The notes beneath the pieces were generated by a model. It was not told the DNA's origin, searched no databases, and saw only the letters and a program-made list of their open reading frames with translations. This document shows positions 1 through 7,879 of a stretch of DNA of 64,000 nucleotides, piece after piece. The stretch is from Flavobacteria bacterium RIFCSPLOWO2_12_FULL_35_11 (GTDB lineage: Bacteria; Bacteroidota; Bacteroidia; Flavobacteriales; Flavobacteriaceae). The stretch is taken from the NCBI GenBank assembly GCA_001800975.1, contig MGWK01000056.1, positions 1 through 64,000 on the forward strand, given 5' to 3'. Within the stretch, counting starts at the first letter, position 1, and each line of letters begins with the position of its first letter. A program made the position numbers and the translations under genes.

Positions 1-66
1 AAAAAAGCAGCAGGACAACCACTTTCCGCAGCATTGGTTTACGCTATTTTGAATGGAAAATCCTAA
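1..66 (+). CDS. C-terminal end of an unidentified upstream gene (partial)
   Basis: Frame 1 is open from the window edge and ends at TAA 64-66, giving about 21 residues that read KKAAGQPLSAALVYAILNGK plus a serine. The composition looks like real protein. Its last 14 bases overlap the start of the pseudouridine synthase gene, which suggests co-transcription. The fragment is too short to name a family. Confidence 0.5.
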   Translation, partial: KKAAGQPLSAALVYAILNGKS

Positions 67-655
67 CGAAAATCAACCGCATCGGCATTTTAAAATTTAC
101 AAACCTTATGGTTATTTGAGTCAGTTTGCGAACCATGACATCAGCAAACACAAGAAAAAATTATTGGGTGAATTTTACCCATTTCCGGAAAAAATAATGG
201 CAATTGGAAGGTTGGATGAAAAGTCGGAAGGTCTTTTATTGCTTACCACCGATGGAAATATGAGCGAATTGGTAAGAAGCAACAACGTAGAAAAAGAATA
301 TTTTGCCGAAGTTGACGGTGACATTACTTCAGAAGCCATTGAAGCCCTAAAAAATGGCGTAGAAATTGGTTTTGGCGGGATAAAATATACCACAAAACCT
401 TGCGAAGTTTATAAATTAAATGAAATTCCAAATCTGCCCGAAAGAGGAAAAAAATTAAGGGATAATCGGCACGGTCCAACAAATTGGGTTTCCATCACTT
501 TAATTGAAGGAAAATTTAGGCAAGTTCGAAAAATGACTGCCGCTACAGGTTTTCCAACTTTAAGATTGGTGAGAGTTCGCGTTGGAACCATTCATATAAA
601 CGATATGAAAGCAGGTGATGTGGAGGAAATCAGGAATTTCGATTTACGATTTTAG
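53..655 (+). CDS. rluE: 23S rRNA pseudouridine synthase, RluE-like
   Basis: A 200-residue protein of the RsuA/RluB/RluE family, which isomerises uridine to pseudouridine in rRNA. The opening KIYKPYG segment is followed by the family motif GRLDEKSEGLLLLT at residues 52-65, with Asp55 as the expected catalytic residue. The C-terminal half has the usual EGKFRQVRKMTAATG segment. There is no N-terminal S4 domain, which fits the short RluE type rather than RluB or RsuA. The last codons and stop lie inside a low-complexity stretch related to a repeat at 33883-33948. Assignment to RluE rather than another short RsuA-type enzyme is by length and motif. Confidence 0.85.
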   Translation: MENPNENQPHRHFKIYKPYGYLSQFANHDISKHKKKLLGEFYPFPEKIMAIGRLDEKSEGLLLLTTDGNMSELVRSNNVEKEYFAEVDGDITSEAIEALKNGVEIGFGGIKYTTKPCEVYKLNEIPNLPERGKKLRDNRHGPTNWVSITLIEGKFRQVRKMTAATGFPTLRLVRVRVGTIHINDMKAGDVEEIRNFDLRF

Positions 656-782
656 ATTTACGATTCACAAATTTTAGATATTATTAATCTTTTTTCTTTT
701 CTCTATTATCTTTTTTTTTTCAACTTTTCACTTTAAAAAAAATCATTACCTTGTAATTCTCAAACGAAAACTAACCAATACG

Positions 783-1241
783 ATGATTACACTTCAAATA
801 AACGGGAAAAAACACCAAATTGATGTTGCTCCCGAAATGCCTTTGCTTTGGGCAATTAGAGATATTGTTGGACTTACAGGAACAAAATATGGCTGCGGAA
901 TCGGCGTATGCGGCTCATGTAAAGTATTGCTGGACAATTCGCCGGTGCAATCGTGTATGATTCCAGTTTCGGCTGCTGAAGGTAAAAATGTAATAACTAT
1001 TGAAGGTGTTTCAGAAAATTTGCAACTCTTGCAAGCCTCTTGGACAGCCTTAAATGTGCCTCAATGCGGATTTTGCCAGCCAGGACAATTGATTGCGGCG
1101 ACTGCTTTGCTCGACAAAATTAGCGAGCCGACCGATGAAGAAATTAATGAGGCCATGATTGGAAATATATGCCGATGCGGCACTTATCAGCGCATAAAAA
1201 GTGCCATTCACCGAACTGTTGAACTTAAAAAACAAGGTTAG
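783..1241 (+). CDS. 2Fe-2S subunit of a molybdenum hydroxylase (CoxS/IorA-like)
   Basis: A 152-residue electron-transfer subunit of the xanthine oxidase family. The N-terminal plant-ferredoxin-type cluster has Cys38, Cys43, Cys46 and Cys58; the second, helical cluster has Cys95, Cys98, Cys130 and Cys132 (CGFCQPGQ and CRCG). It lies 2 bp before the molybdopterin subunit, so the two are translated together. Size and pairing resemble isoquinoline 1-oxidoreductase or aldehyde oxidase pairs without a separate FAD subunit. The substrate cannot be read from the sequence. Confidence 0.93.
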   Translation: MITLQINGKKHQIDVAPEMPLLWAIRDIVGLTGTKYGCGIGVCGSCKVLLDNSPVQSCMIPVSAAEGKNVITIEGVSENLQLLQASWTALNVPQCGFCQPGQLIAATALLDKISEPTDEEINEAMIGNICRCGTYQRIKSAIHRTVELKKQG

Positions 1242-1243
1242 TT

Positions 1244-3433
1244 ATGAATCCAATTAGAAATATAAGTCGTAGAACTTTTGTAAAAAGTGTTGGTTTGGCA
1301 TCTGGCGGATTGATATTGGCCTGCAATACTTCTGTTTTTTCAGATAAAGAAACAGCAGAAAATAAAGATCTAGCCAATTTTAACCCAAATTTATTTGTTC
1401 AGTTAAACTCCGACGGAAGCTTAATCTTAATTGCATCACGTTCAGAAATGGGAAATGGCGTAAGAACTTCTTTAACCTCGGTTATTGCTGATGAAATGGA
1501 TGCTGACTGGACGAAAGTTATCGTACAACAGGCAGTTGGCGACGCAAAATATGGCGATCAAAATACCGATGGCTCAAGAAGTGTTCGTTATTTATACGAA
1601 CCGATGCGGAAAATTGGCGCGATGGCGAGAGCCATGTTAATTTCGGCAGCAGCGCAAACCTGGAAAGTTCCTATGACTGAATGTACCGCCGAAAACCATG
1701 TTGTATTGCATTCAAGCGGAAAAAAAATAGCCTATGGCGATTTGGTGGAAATAGCAAAAAATTTGGAAGTTCCAACCGAAATAACCTATAAAAATCCGAA
1801 AGATTTCAAGTATATCGGCAAAAAATTAAGAGGCGTTGATGTTGAAGAATATGTAAACGGAAGCGCCATTTTTGGATTGGACAAGCGGTTACCAAATATG
1901 AAGTTTGCGGCTATGCAACGCTGCCCGGTAACTTTCGGAACCGTAAAATCTTTTGATAAAACCGCTGCTATGAAGGTAGCGGGAGTTATTGATGTGATTG
2001 AAATTCCAAGAATTGAAAAACCTTTTGGAACATTGGGCGGTATCGCAGTGATTGCCTCAAATACCTGGGCGGCTTTCAAAGGAAAAGAGGCCTTAAAAAT
2101 TGAATGGAATTTTGGCGATAATGTGGCATACGATTCAGAAAAGTATATGAAACAAATTACTGGGAATGTCCACAAACAAGGAAAAGTCGGTAAAGATGTC
2201 GGCAATGTAAATAAGGCTTTTAAAAATGCCCATAAAACCATTGAAAGCACTTTTCAATTGCCACATTTGGCTCATGCGCCTATGGAAGTTCCGAATGCTG
2301 TGGCTTGGGTTCAGGGCGATTCCTGCGAAGTTTGGGCACCAACCCAGGATCCGCAATCTGCCAGAAAAGAAGTTGTTGATTATTTAGGAACTACGGAAGA
2401 AAAAGTCACCATCAATGTGACATTTTTAGGCGGCGGATTCGGACGGAAATCAAAACCCGATTATGTGGTTGAAGCAGTTGCGATTTCAAAAGCAATGAAT
2501 GCGCCCATTCAGGTTGTTTGGACCAGAGAAGATGACATCAAACATGGGTATTACCATACCGTAAGTTCCCAATATTTAAAAGCGTCACTTGATAAGCAAG
2601 GAAATGTTACCGGTTGGCTGAATCGATTTGCGCTTCCTTCAATTGCTTCAACATTTTCACCGGGAGTGGATTATCCGGCCGGATTTGAAATTTCGAGCGC
2701 TGCGAATGTACCGTTTGACATAAAAAATATGAAAGTTGAAGTTGGACAATCACCTGCCCATGTGAGAATTGGCTGGTTGCGTTCGGTAATTAACATTCCG
2801 CACGGATTTTCACAAAATGTTTTTGCTGATGAGTTGGCTGTTGCCGCAGGCAAAGATCCGCTTGAATTTCGGTTGAACTTAATAGGAGAAGATCGCATTG
2901 AAGAAACCGAAGATCCTATAAAATACAATACGGCACGATTGAAAAACGTACTAAAATTGGCTGCCAAAAATGCGAATTGGGGAAAACCGCTTCCCGAAGG
3001 TCACGCTTATGGCTTGTCGGTTCATTACAGTTTTTACTCTTATGTGGCCTCTGTGGTTGAAATTTCAATGATTGATAATAAAGTGAAAGTTCACAATGTT
3101 TATACAGTCATAGATTGCGGAACTGTGGTAAATCGCGATACGGTTAAAGCACAATTGGAAGGCGCCGCCATTTTTGGAATGTCCTTGGCATTTTATGGTA
3201 AAATTACCGCTAAAAATGGTGCTATTGAGCAAAGCAATTACAGCGATTATAAAATGATTCGCATGAATGAAATTCCTAAAGTTCACGTGGAAATAGTGGA
3301 AAGCACCGAAAATCCAACTGGTGTCGGCGAACCAGGCGTTCCTGTAATTGCGCCTGCAATTGTAAACGCCATTTATAAATTAACCGGGAAAAGATATTAC
3401 AATTTACCCTTGTCTGATTATGGATTGGTCTGA
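1244..3433 (+). CDS. Molybdopterin-binding catalytic subunit of a xanthine oxidase-family dehydrogenase (IorB/CoxL-like)
   Basis: A 729-residue catalytic subunit. The N-terminus carries a twin-arginine signal (SRRTFVK, residues 8-14) and a hydrophobic stretch ending in a lipobox-like ILAC with Cys27, so the complex is probably Tat-exported and perhaps lipid-anchored. Two aldehyde oxidase-like segments follow. The molybdopterin-binding GGGFGRKSKPDY segment and the C-terminal GVGEPGVPVIAPA motif, whose Glu is the expected catalytic base, are intact. The following XdhC and MobA-like genes fit maturation of a cytidylated cofactor. The substrate is unknown; aldehyde, isoquinoline or another N-heterocycle are all possible. 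Confidence 0.92.
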   Translation: MNPIRNISRRTFVKSVGLASGGLILACNTSVFSDKETAENKDLANFNPNLFVQLNSDGSLILIASRSEMGNGVRTSLTSVIADEMDADWTKVIVQQAVGDAKYGDQNTDGSRSVRYLYEPMRKIGAMARAMLISAAAQTWKVPMTECTAENHVVLHSSGKKIAYGDLVEIAKNLEVPTEITYKNPKDFKYIGKKLRGVDVEEYVNGSAIFGLDKRLPNMKFAAMQRCPVTFGTVKSFDKTAAMKVAGVIDVIEIPRIEKPFGTLGGIAVIASNTWAAFKGKEALKIEWNFGDNVAYDSEKYMKQITGNVHKQGKVGKDVGNVNKAFKNAHKTIESTFQLPHLAHAPMEVPNAVAWVQGDSCEVWAPTQDPQSARKEVVDYLGTTEEKVTINVTFLGGGFGRKSKPDYVVEAVAISKAMNAPIQVVWTREDDIKHGYYHTVSSQYLKASLDKQGNVTGWLNRFALPSIASTFSPGVDYPAGFEISSAANVPFDIKNMKVEVGQSPAHVRIGWLRSVINIPHGFSQNVFADELAVAAGKDPLEFRLNLIGEDRIEETEDPIKYNTARLKNVLKLAAKNANWGKPLPEGHAYGLSVHYSFYSYVASVVEISMIDNKVKVHNVYTVIDCGTVVNRDTVKAQLEGAAIFGMSLAFYGKITAKNGAIEQSNYSDYKMIRMNEIPKVHVEIVESTENPTGVGEPGVPVIAPAIVNAIYKLTGKRYYNLPLSDYGLV

Positions 3434-3520
3434 TTTTAGTTGAAAGTTGAAAAGTTAAAAGTTAGAAGGTTTTAAAAAAAGTAAATAAACGATTAAACAA
3501 ATAAACGCTTTAACAACTAA

Positions 3521-4282
3521 ATGAACAATTGGATTGAATTATTGCAGGAGTTTAAACGAAAAAAGCAGCCTGTAGCATTGGTTACGGTGACAAAAATTTT
3601 AGGATCGGCGCCTTGTAAACTGGCTTCAAAAATGATTGTCACCAAACAAAAAGAAATCTACGGAACCATTGGCGGCGGAAAATTGGAATTTCAGGTGATG
3701 GACGAAGCCGTTGTTGCCATTCAAAAAAATAAAACAACAGCGTTGTCCTATACGTTGGGTCCGGAATTTGAGCAATGCTGCGGCGGAAAAGTGGAATTAA
3801 TTATTGAACCTATGAACCAATCTCCCGAATTGTATCTTTTTGGCGCCGGACATATCGGTGTTGAATTATGCCATATTTTAAAAAACACGCCATTCAATAT
3901 TACCTTATTGGATATCCGAGAAAATTGGAAAAACACCATTGAAATAGACAAATCAATTACGTATATCGACATTGTTTTTGATTTTTACAAGCAATTTATC
4001 ACCTGGGGGCCAAATTGTTATGTCGCCATTATGACTCACGACCATAAATTGGATTTTGAAATAACTGCCTTGGCCCTGCATTCCGAAACAAAATACATTG
4101 GACTGATTGGCAGCAAAACAAAAAAAAACAAATTCAATAATTTACTGAAAAAGGAACTTAATTTTGAGCCGGGAATTTCTCCTGTCCATTGTCCGATTGG
4201 CCTGGATATCGGCGGTTTTACGCCCAAAGAAATTGCCATCAGCATTGCTTCGGAATTACTGAAAGAATATTATGGAAAATGA
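3521..4282 (+). CDS. XdhC/CoxI family molybdenum-cofactor maturation protein
   Basis: A 253-residue protein of the XdhC/CoxI family, whose members bind molybdenum cofactor, help its sulfuration and insert it into hydroxylases. The N-terminal XdhC domain includes GTIGGGKLE (48-56) and CCGGKVELI (86-94). The C-terminal Rossmann domain has GAGHIG at 108-113. It follows the catalytic subunit by 87 bp of repeat-like AT-rich sequence and overlaps the next gene by 11 bp, so the pair is translationally coupled. Confidence 0.92.
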   Translation: MNNWIELLQEFKRKKQPVALVTVTKILGSAPCKLASKMIVTKQKEIYGTIGGGKLEFQVMDEAVVAIQKNKTTALSYTLGPEFEQCCGGKVELIIEPMNQSPELYLFGAGHIGVELCHILKNTPFNITLLDIRENWKNTIEIDKSITYIDIVFDFYKQFITWGPNCYVAIMTHDHKLDFEITALALHSETKYIGLIGSKTKKNKFNNLLKKELNFEPGISPVHCPIGLDIGGFTPKEIAISIASELLKEYYGK

Positions 4283-4907
4283 GACTGTTTTTGTCCTGCT
4301 CGCAGGCGGAAAATCAGATCGGATGGGTGTGGATAAAGGCCTGCTTAAATACAAACATACTTTTTGGATTTTAGAGCAACTGAATCGCATCTCAAAAACA
4401 AGCGTTAAAACAGTTTACATCGGACTGGGTTACCATTCCCTGCACTATTTTGATGCGATTTCCTGGTTTAAAACTGCATTGACCAATGATGAAGATTATC
4501 AAGGCTTAAAAATAAAAACCATTGTTAATCCAACACCTGAATTGGGCTCATTTTCTACACTTCAAACGGTATTAAAAAATATAAATTCCGGTTGCGATGT
4601 GCTTGTAAGTCCGATAGATGTTCCACTTTTAAATACAGATGAATTGAACAAAATCATTGCTGCAAAAAACAACATTGTGATGCCAAATTTTGAAGGCAAA
4701 AACGGCCATCCAATAAAAATGGGTGCCAGTTTTTGGCGAAAACTGGTTTCTTTAAATGTTTCTGAGGAGAATTCGCGTCTGGATCTGCAGATTAAAAAAG
4801 TCAATCCTGAAGAAATTTCAATTATTAAAGTAAAAGACGCTTCAATCTTAAAAAACTTAAATACCAAAACAGCCTGGATTTCCTTTTTGAATGAAGAAGA
4901 AAAGTGA
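4272..4907 (+). CDS. Molybdenum-cofactor nucleotidyltransferase, MobA/MocA-like
   Basis: A 211-residue protein with a GT-A nucleotidyltransferase fold. The nucleotide-binding signature LLAGGKSDRMGVDKGLL starts at residue 9, and a metal-binding SPIDVPLL segment lies near 113. Enzymes of this type add CMP or GMP to molybdopterin. Next to an XdhC protein and a xanthine oxidase-family enzyme, which normally uses the cytidine form, a MocA-like cytidylyltransferase role is the better inference, although the signature is shared with MobA. It is the last gene of the operon. Confidence 0.85.
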   Translation: MENETVFVLLAGGKSDRMGVDKGLLKYKHTFWILEQLNRISKTSVKTVYIGLGYHSLHYFDAISWFKTALTNDEDYQGLKIKTIVNPTPELGSFSTLQTVLKNINSGCDVLVSPIDVPLLNTDELNKIIAAKNNIVMPNFEGKNGHPIKMGASFWRKLVSLNVSEENSRLDLQIKKVNPEEISIIKVKDASILKNLNTKTAWISFLNEEEK

Positions 4908-4926
4908 TCTTGTTTTTGATTTCAAA

Positions 4927-4964
4927 TCCTATCCCCTAACCCTTTCCAAAGGAAAGGAAGTTTG
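4927..4964. repeat. Dispersed intergenic repeat, copy 1
   Basis: This 38-base segment begins TCCTATCCCC and contains the palindrome CTTTCCAAAGGAAAG. A close relative with a few changes lies at 60276-60312. Both are intergenic, just past the end of a gene. Confidence 0.5.
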
Positions 4965-5010
4965 GTTGAAATAAGAATAGAATTTACAATAAAAAACTTT
5001 TAACTAAAAA

Positions 5011-5592
5011 CTAAAAAAGCAGCTTAATGTTTTCATAAGTATTTTCAAGGGCCAGCTTAACTTCAGCCTCATTTTTAAAAATAACCTGTTCAATGCCTTC
5101 TTCTGATTGTGGCGTTAATTCACCAACAAAATCGGTGTGCATCAAAAACCAATAGGTCGTTTTTAAAATGGTTTTGCCTTTTTCTTGATAAATATGATAA
5201 GTGGTTTCCAAAGATTGTATAATTTGAAGATTTTTAATGCCGCATTCTTCTTCAACTTCCCGAATAGCGCATTCTGAAACAGATTCTCCATTGTCCAATT
5301 TTCCTTTTGGCAAATCCCATTTGTTAAAACGGTAAATAAAAAGCACTTCATTATTGGCATTTAAAACCTTCCCTCCTGCCGCTTCTTGCCTTTTAAAATA
5401 GGTTTGAAACTCGCCCCAACATGCTGATAAGTTTTCACAAAACAGCGTAATTCCTGCCAATTTATTCTGAAAAATTTGCGCCACAATTTCATCAACCTGG
5501 ACACTTTCAAAATGAACCAAGTTAAAATTTATTGCATTTTTCTTAGTATCTGTCAAAATTATTGGACAGTCATTCACAAAAACTTTATACAT
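5011..5592 (-). CDS. Nudix hydrolase
   Basis: A 193-residue protein. A region of about 75 residues of unknown role is followed by a Nudix domain whose box (GKLDNGESVSECAIREVEEECGI pattern, GX5EX7REXXEEXGI) spans residues 97-119. Nudix enzymes cleave nucleoside diphosphates linked to another group; the substrate is not evident. I chose the start at 5592 over the longer frame from 5727, because the longer form would run deep into pyrE and the extra 45 residues look like antisense sequence. The start codon is only 7 bases from that of the divergent pyrE. Confidence 0.85.
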   Translation of the reverse strand: MYKVFVNDCPIILTDTKKNAINFNLVHFESVQVDEIVAQIFQNKLAGITLFCENLSACWGEFQTYFKRQEAAGGKVLNANNEVLFIYRFNKWDLPKGKLDNGESVSECAIREVEEECGIKNLQIIQSLETTYHIYQEKGKTILKTTYWFLMHTDFVGELTPQSEEGIEQVIFKNEAEVKLALENTYENIKLLF

Positions 5593-5599
5593 TTGCGGT

Positions 5600-6241
5600 A
5601 TGATTTTGAACAAAGATACTGCAAAAAAAACAGCTGCACTTTTGTTGCAGATAAAAGCAATTAAATTACAGCCAAATGACCCATTTATCTGGGCTTCAGG
5701 ATGGAAATCGCCGATATATTGCGACAACAGAACTACGCTTTCTTTTCCTGAAATACGGACTTATATAAAAGAAAATATTGCGAAAATTATTGAACAGGAA
5801 TACGGAAAGCCTGATGTAATTGCAGGTGTTGCCACTGGCGCTATCGCAATAGGAATGTTAGTGGCGCAACAATTAAACGTTCCTTTTGTTTATGTACGAC
5901 CTGAACCTAAAAGCCATGGCAGAAAAAACCAGGTTGAAGGATTTTTGGAAAAAAATAAAAATGTGGTGGTTATCGAAGATTTAATCAGCACAGGAAATAG
6001 CAGCTTAAATGCGGTAAAAGCTTTGCAGGAAGAAGGCGCAAACGTAAAAGGAATGGTGGCTATTTTTACCTATGGTTTTGATATTGCCCAAGAAAATTTT
6101 GAAAAAGCCAAGGTTAAATTGCATACATTAAGTAATTATGATTATTTGCTGGAACAATCTCTTGACAATAATTATATAACAGAAAAAGAATTAGAAACGC
6201 TCAAACAATGGAGAGAAAATCCGAGTGAGTGGAAACAATAA
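5600..6241 (+). CDS. pyrE: Orotate phosphoribosyltransferase
   Basis: A 213-residue enzyme that converts orotate and PRPP to OMP, the fifth step of pyrimidine synthesis. The PRPP-binding motif VVVIEDLISTGNSS is at 122-135, and the mobile loop RPEPKSHGRKNQVEG follows Arg100. It is divergent from the Nudix gene with 7 bp between start codons, so both promoters must lie within the opposite coding region or the start assignments need adjusting. An SRPBCC gene follows after 10 bp. Confidence 0.95.
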   Translation: MILNKDTAKKTAALLLQIKAIKLQPNDPFIWASGWKSPIYCDNRTTLSFPEIRTYIKENIAKIIEQEYGKPDVIAGVATGAIAIGMLVAQQLNVPFVYVRPEPKSHGRKNQVEGFLEKNKNVVVIEDLISTGNSSLNAVKALQEEGANVKGMVAIFTYGFDIAQENFEKAKVKLHTLSNYDYLLEQSLDNNYITEKELETLKQWRENPSEWKQ

Positions 6242-6251
6242 ATTATAAATT

Positions 6252-6641
6252 ATGAACTTAGAAAGTAAAAAATCAGTCGTAAATAAATCTCAGAAGGAAT
6301 TTTTTGAATTTTTGACCAACCTGCAAAATTTTGAAAAATTGATGCCAGAAAACATTGACAAATTTGAAGTTGACGGAGATTCTTTTCTTTTCAGCTTAAA
6401 AGGAATGCCAGAAATCAGACTTGTTATTAAAGAAAAAAAGGAGTTTGACAAAGTTGTATTGAGTGCCGCAAGCAGCAAATTAAATTTTTCTTTAACAACC
6501 CTAATTCAACCTATTTCAGAAAATACCTGTGACCTGCAATTGCTGTTTGAAGGAGATTTTAATCCGATGATGGCGATGATGGTAAAAAGTCCGTTGCAAA
6601 AATTTATTGACACGTTGGCTGAAAATGCAGAGAAATTATAA
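6252..6641 (+). CDS. SRPBCC-fold protein (START/Bet v1-like)
   Basis: A 129-residue protein. The opening SKKSVVNKSQKEFFEFLTNL and repeated beta strands fit the helix-grip SRPBCC fold, which holds hydrophobic ligands. It is probably co-transcribed with pyrE (10 bp gap). The linkage gives no clear function and no catalytic motif is visible. Confidence 0.7.
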   Translation: MNLESKKSVVNKSQKEFFEFLTNLQNFEKLMPENIDKFEVDGDSFLFSLKGMPEIRLVIKEKKEFDKVVLSAASSKLNFSLTTLIQPISENTCDLQLLFEGDFNPMMAMMVKSPLQKFIDTLAENAEKL

Positions 6642-6649
6642 TTAAAAAT

Positions 6650-7393
6650 TTAACTTCTGCGACTCGCAAATTTAATTTCCTTCAAATTAAATTTGCGGTT
6701 TTTTTCATCTTCTAATTCAACCACCAATTTTCCGTCTTCAAAAACATCCACTATTTTTCCTAAAAAAATAGCGCCTTTTTTATCTTCAAACATAGCGGGT
6801 TTTTTATATTTATAAAGTGATTTTAAATATATTTTTTTTAATTGTTCAAATTCTTTTCGTTCCACATAACCCATAAAATTTTGAATTGAAATTACAATGG
6901 TTTCCAGCAATAAGTCGGTATCTAAAAAAATTCCGGTAACATTTTTTAATGAGGTGACGTTTCCAATAGTTGCAGGAAACTGTTCTTGGTTAACATTAAG
7001 TCCAATCCCAATTACTGTTTGCTTAATGGCATTTCCGCTTACTATATTTTCAATTAAAATTCCAGCAAGTTTGTCTTTCTCTGCCAAAATGTCGTTTGGC
7101 CATTTAATAAATAATGGCGATGAAATATGCATACGAATAGCTGCCAATAACCCTAAAGAAACTGCCATACTTAAATAAAACTGGTGCTCAATTTCAAGTG
7201 AATCAAATTTAATTAATATACTGAATGTTAAGTTTTTGCCTATTTCCGAGTGCCATGTTGCGCCCATTTGTCCCCTCCCGGCAATTTGATAATTCGCAGA
7301 CACCACAGTATAACTCTCAACGTCATTTTTAACTGCAAGCTCCTTCAAGTAAAAATTTGTAGATTCAATGGCATCAAGTTTGATAATATTCAT
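6650..7393 (-). CDS. birA: Biotin--[acetyl-CoA-carboxylase] ligase
   Basis: A 247-residue enzyme that activates biotin to biotinyl-AMP and attaches it to carboxylase carrier lysines. GRGQMGATW (39-47) is the biotinyl-AMP loop and KWPNDILAEKDKLAGILIE (97-115) forms the biotin site. There is no N-terminal helix-turn-helix, so this is the monofunctional ligase and not a repressor. It ends 8 bp from the convergent SRPBCC gene and is divergent from rsfS. Confidence 0.92.
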   Translation of the reverse strand: MNIIKLDAIESTNFYLKELAVKNDVESYTVVSANYQIAGRGQMGATWHSEIGKNLTFSILIKFDSLEIEHQFYLSMAVSLGLLAAIRMHISSPLFIKWPNDILAEKDKLAGILIENIVSGNAIKQTVIGIGLNVNQEQFPATIGNVTSLKNVTGIFLDTDLLLETIVISIQNFMGYVERKEFEQLKKIYLKSLYKYKKPAMFEDKKGAIFLGKIVDVFEDGKLVVELEDEKNRKFNLKEIKFASRRS

Positions 7394-7411
7394 TTAGTAT
7401 AGATTATTTTA

Positions 7412-7419
7412 GCAAAGTT
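7412..7419 (-). promoter_or_regulatory. Minus-10-like element (TAACTTTG) for birA
   Basis: Read on the minus strand this is TAACTTTG, an exact match to the Bacteroidota consensus TAnnTTTG, 18 bases before the birA start codon. No convincing -33 TTG was found. Confidence 0.55.
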
Positions 7420-7450
7420 ACTTTACGCACGTTATGTTATAAAAATATAA

Positions 7451-7458
7451 TAACTTTG
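7451..7458 (+). promoter_or_regulatory. Minus-10-like element (TAACTTTG) for rsfS
   Basis: TAACTTTG matches the Bacteroidota -7 consensus and lies 21 bases before the ATG at 7480. It supports the ATG over an upstream in-frame TTG at 7456, which would fall inside the promoter. The same octamer faces birA on the other strand 32 bp away. Confidence 0.6.
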
Positions 7459-7479
7459 CACAAAACTAAAAAAAAATTA

Positions 7480-7851
7480 ATGGCAAAAAAAATTAATAAC
7501 GCAGACGACTTAATTGTAGCAATTTTAAAAGCGATAGATGATGTTAAAGGTGTAAACGTTCAAATTTTAGATTTGAGAGAAATTGATAATACAGTTTGTG
7601 ATTATTTTATTACATGCACAGGAACTTCAAATACCCATGTAAATGCCATTTCAGGCATTATACAAAAACAAGTGAGTAAAATAACAAAAGAAAAACCTTG
7701 GCATGTTGAAGGCGAAGGCGTTGCAGAATGGATATTATTGGATTACGTTAATATTGTTGTTCACGTATTTCAAAAACATATTCGTGAATATTACGATATT
7801 GAACGTTTATGGGGTGATGCAAAAATCACAAAAATAGCTTCAACAAATTAA
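7480..7851 (+). CDS. rsfS: Ribosome silencing factor
   Basis: A 123-residue RsfS/Iojap protein. The family binds ribosomal protein L14 and blocks subunit joining under starvation. Diagnostic segments are ALKAIDDVKGVN-like near the start, CDYFITCTGTSNTHV, and the C-terminal WILLDYVNIVVHVFQ and YYDIERLWGDA. The start is set at 7480 by the promoter position. ftsH follows after 28 bp, as is common in flavobacteria. Confidence 0.93.
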   Translation: MAKKINNADDLIVAILKAIDDVKGVNVQILDLREIDNTVCDYFITCTGTSNTHVNAISGIIQKQVSKITKEKPWHVEGEGVAEWILLDYVNIVVHVFQKHIREYYDIERLWGDAKITKIASTN

Positions 7852-7879
7852 ATTTCACAAATAATTGAAAAGAAAATAA

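Noticed and set aside
5593-5727. Longer N-terminus for the Nudix protein (frame open from 5727)
   Set aside because: It would run across the divergent pyrE coding region, and the extra residues look like antisense translation.
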